A DNA stretch of 7,229 bases from NCBI GenBank assembly GCA_002427055.1, contig DIPA01000040.1, forward strand, positions 297-7,525, in the 5' to 3' direction. The notes below the pieces were generated by a model. It worked only from the letters and a program-made list of their open reading frames with translations, had not been told where the DNA came from and did not search any database. A program made the translations under genes and the position numbers. Of this stretch, positions 1 to 5,109 are shown piece after piece; the first letter of the stretch is position 1; the number at the start of each line of letters is the position of its first letter. The stretch comes from Firmicutes bacterium UBA5500. Its GTDB lineage: Bacteria; Bacillota; UBA994; UBA5500.

Positions 1-1
1 A

Positions 2-76
2 TGGTACGCCCGAGAGGAATCGAACCTCCGCACCCAAATCCGGAGTCTGGTGCTCTATCCACTGAGCTACGGGCGC
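2..76 (-). tRNA. tRNA-Arg with anticodon CCG
   Basis: The minus strand folds into a complete cloverleaf. The acceptor arms are 70-76 and 6-12, the D stem is 64-67 with 52-55, the anticodon stem is 46-50 with 34-38, and the T stem is 25-29 with 13-17 around a TTCGATT loop. The seven-base anticodon loop CTCCGGA places CCG at positions 43 to 41, so it decodes the arginine codon CGG. The CCA tail is encoded (positions 4 to 2) after an A discriminator at position 5. Two mild oddities are visible: the first acceptor pair is G-U instead of G-C, and the variable loop has only about four bases. Neither breaks the fold, so I take the gene as functional. Confidence 0.95.
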
Positions 77-90
77 ATAATCACTCTATT

Positions 91-119
91 ATTTTAGCCG
101 AAATGCAGCTAAGATGCAA
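91..119 (-). promoter_or_regulatory. Candidate promoter of the tRNA-Arg gene
   Basis: On the minus strand a TAAAAT -10 box (96 to 91, five of six consensus bases) follows a TTGCAT -35 box (119 to 114, only the TTG matching) at exactly 17 bp. Transcription would begin near position 84, a few bases before the mature tRNA 5' end at 76, which fits a short-leader tRNA transcript. The -35 match is weak, and no clear terminator separates the antiporter gene upstream from the tRNA, so read-through from that gene is also possible. Confidence 0.4.
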
Positions 120-200
120 GGTGCTCCAGCAACTGTAACTCATGTGCCGCTAGTTTTACTTTGACCGAAAACATGATCAAGCATTACTTCAAGCAGTTTT

Positions 201-1364
201 TCACACATCCTTGAAGGACCACTTCAGCAAGGGCGGGGTAAGTATGGTCGTCACTACTACTAACAAGACCACACTCGCAAACGTTGCATCGCTAATGCTA
301 CGCCTTGCTAAGGCTAAAGAAGCGATAACCAGCGCAACCTCAGCCCGTGGAATCATCCCTACTCCGATTTGCAGGCTTTGACGCCAGCTAAAGCCGGTAA
401 TGCGGGCCGTAAGCCCACAGCCAATAATCTTGGTAAAGACAGCCGCTAGAATGAGAGCAACCGAAAAAGACAATGCCTGTACATTGAAAGTACGCAAATT
501 CGCTCGCAATCCTATACTAGCGAAAAAAACTGGCACAAAGAAGGCATAGCTGATAACCCCAACACGCTCGCTAATTCTGATCTTGTAGTTTGTACGGCTA
601 ATCAAGGCACCGAATATGTAGGCCCCTGTTACAGCAGCAACACCGGAGATTTCTGCCAAGTAAGCAAATAAAAAGACTGCTGCTAAAGTAATGCCCAGCA
701 ACGATTCCCGTAATTTGACTCTCAATGCGAGACGCATAACCATGGCATTGAACTGCCGACCTAGGGCAACAATGAACAGAAAGAACAGCGCCATACGCAA
801 AATCAGCCCAAGAAGTGAACCCGTTCCTTGGCCTGTTACACCAATTACTAGGGTAAGAACAATTATTCCCAGAATGTCATCGATAATTGCTGCGCCAAGG
901 ATAGTAGTGCCTTCTAGACTTCGCAAATAGCCCATATCTAACAAGGTCTGCACTGAAATACTTACGCTAGTGGCAGTCAAGATGGTCCCTAACATGATGC
1001 CTTCCGATAAGGTTAGGCCAAACGCATATGCTACCAGAGGACATAGGAAGAGAGGCATGGCCACCCCACCCAAAGCGATGATGGCCGCAGGAACACCTGT
1101 TCTTTTTAGCTCATGTAGATCGGTTTCCAACCCGGCTATGAACATTAGCAAAACGACGCCAATCTCGGCCAAGCTAATTATGGTCTCTGTAGGCTGAACC
1201 AAACCTAACACAGAGGGGCCAAGCAGCAAGCCAGCCAAGACTTCACCAAGAACCGCGGGTTGCCCCATTCGTTTTACCATAACTCCCAGAATCCTCATGA
1301 GAAAAAGCAAGGATGCCAAGTTGAGCAATAACAAGACTGCCGCCTCCATTGTTAGGCCGATCAT
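201..1364 (-). CDS. CPA2-type cation/proton antiporter (Na_H_Exchanger family)
   Basis: This 387-residue, highly hydrophobic protein has the usual single-domain length of bacterial monovalent cation/proton antiporters of the KefB/NapA/GerN group. It has about 12-13 membrane segments and no C-terminal TrkA-N (RCK) domain. Visible family motifs are GQPAVLGEVLAGLLLGPS near residues 35-51, TATSVSIS at 130-137 (the broken helix of the ion site), and the two aspartates IIDDILG at 160-166, which in NapA and NhaA carry the ion or proton. The segment GMIPRAEVALV at 336-346 carries arginine where NhaA and NapA have a lysine. It should exchange Na+ or K+ for H+ across the cytoplasmic membrane; the ion cannot be told from sequence. 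The start is uncertain: ATG at 1364 has only a GAGAG placed too close, and ATG at 1349 has no better site. It is divergent from a PII-like gene. Confidence 0.9.
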   Translation of the reverse strand: MIGLTMEAAVLLLLNLASLLFLMRILGVMVKRMGQPAVLGEVLAGLLLGPSVLGLVQPTETIISLAEIGVVLLMFIAGLETDLHELKRTGVPAAIIALGGVAMPLFLCPLVAYAFGLTLSEGIMLGTILTATSVSISVQTLLDMGYLRSLEGTTILGAAIIDDILGIIVLTLVIGVTGQGTGSLLGLILRMALFFLFIVALGRQFNAMVMRLALRVKLRESLLGITLAAVFLFAYLAEISGVAAVTGAYIFGALISRTNYKIRISERVGVISYAFFVPVFFASIGLRANLRTFNVQALSFSVALILAAVFTKIIGCGLTARITGFSWRQSLQIGVGMIPRAEVALVIASLALARRSISDATFASVVLLVVVTTILTPPLLKWSFKDV

Positions 1365-1401
1365 CGCTCTCGCAATCGAGCGTTCATCTTAGCATCCCCA
1401 G

Positions 1402-1420
1402 TTGATACCTTATCAATAAG
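1402..1420. promoter_or_regulatory. Overlapping palindromes in the divergent intergenic region
   Basis: TTGATA and TATCAA form a perfect 6-bp inverted repeat around a 3-bp spacer (1402-1416). An overlapping second dyad, CTTAT-CA-ATAAG, occupies 1409-1420. They lie in the 150-bp gap between the antiporter start and the PII-like gene, about 38 bp from the former and 95 bp from the latter. This position suits an operator serving one or both genes. TTGATA could also act as a -35 box in either direction, but I found no well-spaced strong -10 box for it. A TAGAAT at 1469-1474 is a possible -10 box for the plus-strand gene, with only a poor -35 element. A regulatory role is inference. Confidence 0.3.
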
Positions 1421-1514
1421 AGAATTGCGGGCGCATATTAACTATGCAAAAGTGCCCTGGCTTATGGTTAGAATACAGCTAAAGGTTGGCAGAACAACTT
1501 AGGAGGGTTAGCGA

Positions 1515-1883
1515 ATGACCCACTTGTTAGTACTAGTCTTGAACAAACCAGAATTAATCCCGCAGGTAACGAAGGCATTTCGCAAAGTAGGCGTTAAGGG
1601 AGCAACCGTCATTGATAGCGTAGGAATGGGCAGGGCTAAGGCCGAGCCTCAGTTAGTTCCACTGATTGCCGGATTAATGCGGGGATTAGACGATGGGCAC
1701 CAATACAACAAAACAATTCTATCTGTAATCGAAGAAGAAGACGTATTGCGCCGGGTGGTTTTGGAGATTGACAGCTTGGTCGATTTCGACCAAGCCGGTA
1801 GCGGTATCTTGTTTACCCTGCCAGTCGATTTAGTACGAGGCATGAAAATATCAGGCAAGACCGATACAACCAGGCGAAGCTAA
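1515..1883 (+). CDS. PII-like (GlnB/CutA superfamily-type) small protein
   Basis: The 122-residue product has the length and alternating pattern of the PII fold. It starts with a first strand LLVLVLNKPE (4-13), then a helix, then a VKGATVIDSVGMGR turn (27-40) matching the stretch before the T-loop of GlnB/GlnK. After that come a shortened, non-conserved loop, a KTILSVIEEEDVLRRVVLEI strand-helix (66-85), and GSGILFTLPVDLVRGM (95-110), corresponding to the GDGKIF...RVIRIR end of classical PII. The uridylylated T-loop tyrosine is absent, and the nucleotide-contacting lysine of GDGK is isoleucine, so it is not an ordinary nitrogen regulator. Such PII-like proteins often bind nucleotides or small ligands and control a neighbouring transporter. 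The start is fixed by AGGAGGG at 1501-1507, 7 bp before ATG. It diverges from the antiporter gene. The family call is from pattern recognition. Confidence 0.7.
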   Translation: MTHLLVLVLNKPELIPQVTKAFRKVGVKGATVIDSVGMGRAKAEPQLVPLIAGLMRGLDDGHQYNKTILSVIEEEDVLRRVVLEIDSLVDFDQAGSGILFTLPVDLVRGMKISGKTDTTRRS

Positions 1884-1907
1884 ACTCCCCTGCATTAGCA
1901 AGGGAGT
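1884..1907. terminator. Hairpin between the convergent PII-like and murD genes
   Basis: ACTCCC (1884-1889) pairs with GGGAGT (1902-1907). After one C-A mismatch the stem continues as TGC with GCA, closed by an ATTA loop. It begins immediately after the PII-like stop codon and lies 25 bp beyond the end of murD on the other strand, so it could end both transcripts. No proper T-run follows on either strand, so it is at best a weak intrinsic terminator. Confidence 0.4.
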
Positions 1908-1931
1908 CTAGAAAACCTTTGGAATACGTAG

Positions 1932-3332
1932 TTATTGAAGGTCTTTGACCAGTTGCTTAAATATGCGCCCTCGTTCTTCAAAATCCTTATACATGTCAAA
2001 GCTAGCACAAGCCGGTGAAAGCACGACGGCAGTTCCGGGCCGCGCTTGCTTCTGACACCATAGTAATGCTTCCTGCAACGTAGCAAACTGTTGCATAGTC
2101 ATTGTAGCCGTCTGCTTTTCTAACTCCCTATTAACCGCTTTGGCAATTGCCGGGGCAGTTTGTCCTATGAGGGCCAATGAATCCACACGGCCAACCACGG
2201 CCTCGGCTAAAGGCTCAAAAGGAATCTTCTTGTCATAGCCGCCGGCGATCAAGACAACTGGGAAAGGCAAAGCGGCTAGACCAGCATTAGTACGTGTAGG
2301 TGAACTGGCAATTGAATCGTTATAGTATAATACGCCGTGCAATTCACGCACGAATTCCAGTCGATGCTCTACACCAGAGAAGGTGGTTGCCACTTGTCGA
2401 ATGGCATCCAAGCCAACACCTTTAGCCCGCGCAACTATAGCGGCTGCCATTACGTTCTCCACATTATGGTCTCCTAACAGCTTCAGCTCGTCCGTAGCGC
2501 ATAGAGTTTCTGCTTCCCCTGCCACGCGCAACACAATTTGCCCATCACGCAGGTAGGCTCCATTGGCAACGTCAGTTTGGCGGCTAAAATAGTGCACACG
2601 CCCCTTAGTTAAGTTGGTAAGGTTTTTGGTTAGTTCGTTGTCCCAGTTGAGCACTGCCACATCATTAGTGTCTTGCCAACGCAACACATTAGTCTTTACC
2701 TGCACATATTCATCAAAGTCAACATGGTAATCAAGATGGTTGGGGCTTAGGTTTGTCATCACCACTGCTTGTGGGCTGATGGCCAAGGTCATCAGTTGGA
2801 AACTGCTGAGCTCTAGCACTATCTCTGCTGTGCTTGGTATTGTTAGCACATCTTCAATTAAGGAACGACCAATATTGCCACCTAAGAAAACCTGCCGTCC
2901 ATCAGCCTGCAACATTTCACTGATCAAAGTAGTGGTTGTCGTCTTGCCATCGCTGCCGGTGATACCGGTAATTGGCGCTGCAGCTAGCTCAAAAACCAAC
3001 TCGATCTCGCTCGATAAGCGGGCACCAGCAGCGACTGCCTGCTTGAGTTCCGGCAGATCAGGGCGCATGAATGGTGTGCGAAATAAGACCTGGCAATCTG
3101 CCAGTTGCGTTAGATAATCTGCCCCTAAGCGCAACTCAAGGGGGATGCCTTGCAGCGCGTCTAAAACGCCTTTTAACTGCGCCGCCTCTTTCCGGTCACA
3201 GGCTACCACCTGACAACCTATGCTATGCAAAAAACGAATTAGTGGCACCCCGCTACGTAAGCCTAGTCCGAGTACCCCTACTTTTTTACCCTTCAGTTCA
3301 GTGATGACTTTTTGCTGTCTATTCGTGAGCAT
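1932..3332 (-). CDS. murD: UDP-N-acetylmuramoyl-L-alanine--D-glutamate ligase
   Basis: This cytoplasmic Mur ligase adds D-glutamate to UDP-MurNAc-L-Ala using ATP during peptidoglycan precursor synthesis. The 466-residue product has the three Mur domains: an N-terminal Rossmann-like part with VGVLGLGLRSG (18-28); a central ATPase with the P-loop GITGSDGKTTT (123-133), ELSSFQL (174-180), NLSPNHLDYH (194-203) and a lysine at 213 placed like the carbamylated lysine; and a C-terminal domain with HRLEFV (323-328), YYNDSIASSPTRTNAGL (336-352), IAGGYDKK (362-369) and LSPACASFDMY (438-448). NDSIASSP replaces the NDSKATN of E. coli, as I recall for clostridial MurD. The start at 3332 is preferred because AAGGAGGGG (3346 to 3338) sits 7 bp upstream; a longer open frame to 3407 lacks this. 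The gene stands alone, with no murein-cluster neighbours, and terminators or hairpins on both sides. Confidence 0.95.
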   Translation of the reverse strand: MLTNRQQKVITELKGKKVGVLGLGLRSGVPLIRFLHSIGCQVVACDRKEAAQLKGVLDALQGIPLELRLGADYLTQLADCQVLFRTPFMRPDLPELKQAVAAGARLSSEIELVFELAAAPITGITGSDGKTTTTTLISEMLQADGRQVFLGGNIGRSLIEDVLTIPSTAEIVLELSSFQLMTLAISPQAVVMTNLSPNHLDYHVDFDEYVQVKTNVLRWQDTNDVAVLNWDNELTKNLTNLTKGRVHYFSRQTDVANGAYLRDGQIVLRVAGEAETLCATDELKLLGDHNVENVMAAAIVARAKGVGLDAIRQVATTFSGVEHRLEFVRELHGVLYYNDSIASSPTRTNAGLAALPFPVVLIAGGYDKKIPFEPLAEAVVGRVDSLALIGQTAPAIAKAVNRELEKQTATMTMQQFATLQEALLWCQKQARPGTAVVLSPACASFDMYKDFEERGRIFKQLVKDLQ

Positions 3333-3378
3333 TATTGCCCCTCCTTCAGTGTCTATAAGAGTAACCAGTTTACTGCAT

Positions 3379-3407
3379 AAGATACTACCATGTTTCCAGT
3401 GAAGCAA
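3379..3407 (-). promoter_or_regulatory. murD: Candidate promoter of murD
   Basis: On the minus strand TTGCTT (3407 to 3402) and TATCTT (3384 to 3379) are separated by 17 bp. This would give an untranslated leader of about 40 bases before the murD ribosome binding site. The boxes match consensus at only three and four positions. Independent support is contextual: a strong terminator just upstream (3428-3459) means murD needs its own promoter between 3333 and 3427. An alternative pair in the same stretch is TTATGC with TATAGA, also 17 bp apart. Confidence 0.3.
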
Positions 3408-3427
3408 CTGTTAAGCGCGCATCCACC

Positions 3428-3459
3428 AAAAGGCTGCCCCCGCCCAGGGGCAGCCTTTT
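3428..3459. terminator. Strong Rho-independent terminator of the mutase-pspC operon
   Basis: AAAAGGCTGCCCC (3428-3440) and GGGGCAGCCTTTT (3447-3459) form a perfect 13-bp stem around a six-base loop. The GC-rich core of nine pairs is flanked by A4 and T4 tracts, so it can act in both directions. It follows the stop codon of the minus-strand pspC gene by about 18 bp and therefore ends the operon read from beyond the right edge, insulating murD from it. The T tract is short (four bases) but the stem is very stable. Confidence 0.9.
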
Positions 3460-3477
3460 AGCTACCAAGAAGCCAAA

Positions 3478-3675
3478 TCACACTTCCGGTTCTAACGGAA
3501 TAACAAAAGCTGCCACAATATATGCCAAAAGACCGGTGCCCCATAACAAAGCCCCCAGAGCCCAGATCAACCGGACGATAGTCACATCAATGTTGAAATA
3601 AGCTGCAATGCCACCACAGACTCCGGCTAAGCTCTTTACCGTCCGCGACCTGTAAAGCCTCTTCCCCGTTTCCAA
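3478..3675 (-). CDS. Small PspC-domain membrane protein (TTG start)
   Basis: The 65-residue product is a single PspC domain. It opens with the family signature KRLYRSRTVKSLAGVCGGIAAYF (5-27), followed by NIDVTIVRLIW and a hydrophobic stretch at about 34-60 that should form one membrane segment or a hairpin, ending in IPLEPEV. Stand-alone PspC proteins of this size are common in Firmicutes and are linked to envelope stress, but the role here is unknown. The start is read as TTG at 3675 because AGGGAGG (3690 to 3684) lies 8 bp upstream and the family signature begins four residues later. A longer open frame to an ATG at 3825 would overlap the glmL-like gene and lacks family similarity. It lies 56 bp after that gene and is probably cotranscribed with it, although a TATGAT at 3711 to 3706 could be a -10 box of its own. 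A strong terminator follows. Confidence 0.85.
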   Translation of the reverse strand: METGKRLYRSRTVKSLAGVCGGIAAYFNIDVTIVRLIWALGALLWGTGLLAYIVAAFVIPLEPEV

Positions 3676-3731
3676 CCTACCCACCTCCCTATTTGCCCCT
3701 ACTGAATCATATCGGATAGCTTCCAGGTATA

Positions 3732-5105
3732 TTACGCTTCCGGCAATAACTGCAGGGTCTGCTCGATTAACTGCAAGGCACACTCTGCATGCGATGATGC
3801 CAGTAAACCAGCGGCAAATAGACAATATGCAGGGTCCCAGAAGAAATGAGCCTGCTTTGGTTTCATCAAGTGTAATTCTCCGGGCTGCTGCAGTGCTCCT
3901 GCTAAAATAAAGCCCGGATTCTGGCCAAATTTGATTGCCCCACCTATGCCGATAACTTGCTTAACGTCGCGCAGGTCTTTTCCCTTTAATATGTAGCTGC
4001 GCCCCAGTGGTGTAGCAAGTACTTCAACACAACCAACATGGCGGTTAATAGCCTGTTGTATGCAAGCACGAGCCAATAGCATCTCGCGCATGGCAGCCGC
4101 TTCGTTATCCGGTAACCACTCCGGCTGAGACATGGTTATGCTCCAACTATGCCAATCAAACTCCTCCAGGTTAGCGGCCCGTGCCAGTTGCGACAAAAGT
4201 GGAGCTGTGGCTTCCACTGCGCCACTTGCGCTACTACGCATGCCTAAATCAGCCTCAACCGTACGATAGGCTCTTGGTGGCATCAAGCCAACAGAAAGCA
4301 TTGCATCATCTAGCGGATAGCCAGTAGCTACTGAATAGACATCTGTCGTAGCACCACCAAGATCCACCGCCAATAGCTCTCCTTTGGCACTAGCCAAAAG
4401 CTCTAGGCCTGCTAACACTGCAGCCGGAGTCGGCATAACCAGTTCTCCTAGCAAATCCTCCAACTCAGTTAGGCCTTTGGCCAAAACAATTCTACTCAAA
4501 AACAACTGTCTGATCGCGTGGCGGGCACTTTCTACTGCAAGGCACCCTAAGCGCGGCAGCACATTATCAGCCACTACGCAAGGGACTTTAGCTGCCTGCA
4601 AAACAGCCAGTGCCTCGTCTGCCACCTCGCGATTACCCGCAATTACAACAGCTGTCTGTAGACCGCGTGCAGCCAAGCTGGTGGCATTGGCAAGTAGATA
4701 CTCGCAGTCGCCCCCATCCGTTCCACCGGCTAACAGGATAATATCTGGGGCTAACTCATCTAGCTCCAGTAAATCACTGGCCAATAGGCGATGCCCATAG
4801 ACCTTGAGTACTTTGGCCCAGGCACCTAGGGCTGCCATGCGTGCTGCATCTCCTGTCAACTCCGGCACTAAACCAACAGCTACTAGGCGCAAGCCACCGG
4901 CTGCACTACTCGCGGCGCGCCGCACACTAAACTGCAAACCTACAGGCAGTTGCGGCTTCAGTTTCTTCCAGGCCTGCTGCACTCCCAGCCTAATATCTGC
5001 CGGAGTAGTAAGCACCGCACTAGTACCAAGGAGAGTGGCCGTATCAAGATCGACGGCACAAAGCTTAGTGTAGGTACTGCCAATGTCCGCCAGCAAAGCA
5101 TTCAT
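3732..5105 (-). CDS. GlmL/MutL-family reactivating ATPase for a B12-dependent mutase
   Basis: The 457-residue product matches the GlmL (glutamate mutase MutL) family in length and motifs and has an actin/Hsp70-like ATPase fold. Visible are the first phosphate motif ADIGSTYTK (6-14), SSAAGGLRL (66-74), ILLAGGTDGGD (123-133), the second phosphate motif LLAVDLGGATTDVYSV (244-259), RTVEADLGMR (281-290), and the adenosine-type motif VIGIGGA (384-390). GlmL proteins are thought to restore B12 mutases whose cofactor has been damaged, by analogy with diol dehydratase reactivases. They are encoded beside glutamate mutase and ornithine aminomutase. This MutL is unrelated to the DNA mismatch repair protein of the same name. 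The ATG at 5105 has GAGGT 7 bp upstream. Only 4 bp separate it from the mutase-like gene before it, so the two are surely cotranslated and this protein most likely serves that mutase. Confidence 0.9.
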   Translation of the reverse strand: MNALLADIGSTYTKLCAVDLDTATLLGTSAVLTTPADIRLGVQQAWKKLKPQLPVGLQFSVRRAASSAAGGLRLVAVGLVPELTGDAARMAALGAWAKVLKVYGHRLLASDLLELDELAPDIILLAGGTDGGDCEYLLANATSLAARGLQTAVVIAGNREVADEALAVLQAAKVPCVVADNVLPRLGCLAVESARHAIRQLFLSRIVLAKGLTELEDLLGELVMPTPAAVLAGLELLASAKGELLAVDLGGATTDVYSVATGYPLDDAMLSVGLMPPRAYRTVEADLGMRSSASGAVEATAPLLSQLARAANLEEFDWHSWSITMSQPEWLPDNEAAAMREMLLARACIQQAINRHVGCVEVLATPLGRSYILKGKDLRDVKQVIGIGGAIKFGQNPGFILAGALQQPGELHLMKPKQAHFFWDPAYCLFAAGLLASSHAECALQLIEQTLQLLPEA

Positions 5106-5109
5106 GCTT

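Noticed and set aside
177..195. Direct repeat TCAAGCA at 177-183 and 189-195 downstream of the antiporter gene
   Set aside because: Only two 7-bp copies 12 bp apart, with no further units and no dyad symmetry suggesting a terminator or array; likely chance.
2740..3117. Plus-strand open frames opposite murD, and similar antisense frames at 691-1197, 4384-5222 and 5792-6562
   Set aside because: They lie opposite genes with clear family motifs, have low-complexity or basic composition, and carry no recognisable domains; they are by-products of codon bias on the other strand.
3360..3374. Imperfect palindrome AGTAA-CCAGT-TTACT in the murD leader
   Set aside because: The arms are only 5 bp, it lies between the promoter candidates and the ribosome binding site without other support, and a dyad this short is expected by chance.
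3333..3407. A longer murD start at ATG 3407, adding 25 residues
   Set aside because: The extra residues have no MurD similarity, and a near-ideal ribosome binding site lies inside this stretch, correctly spaced for ATG at 3332.
3676..3825. A longer 115-residue version of the PspC protein starting at ATG 3825
   Set aside because: It would overlap the reactivase gene in another frame and adds non-family sequence. The TTG at 3675 has a strong ribosome binding site and begins right at the PspC domain.
3732..5105. DNA mismatch repair protein MutL
   Set aside because: Only the name is shared. The motifs are those of an actin-like ATPase of the glutamate mutase accessory family, not a GHKL ATPase.
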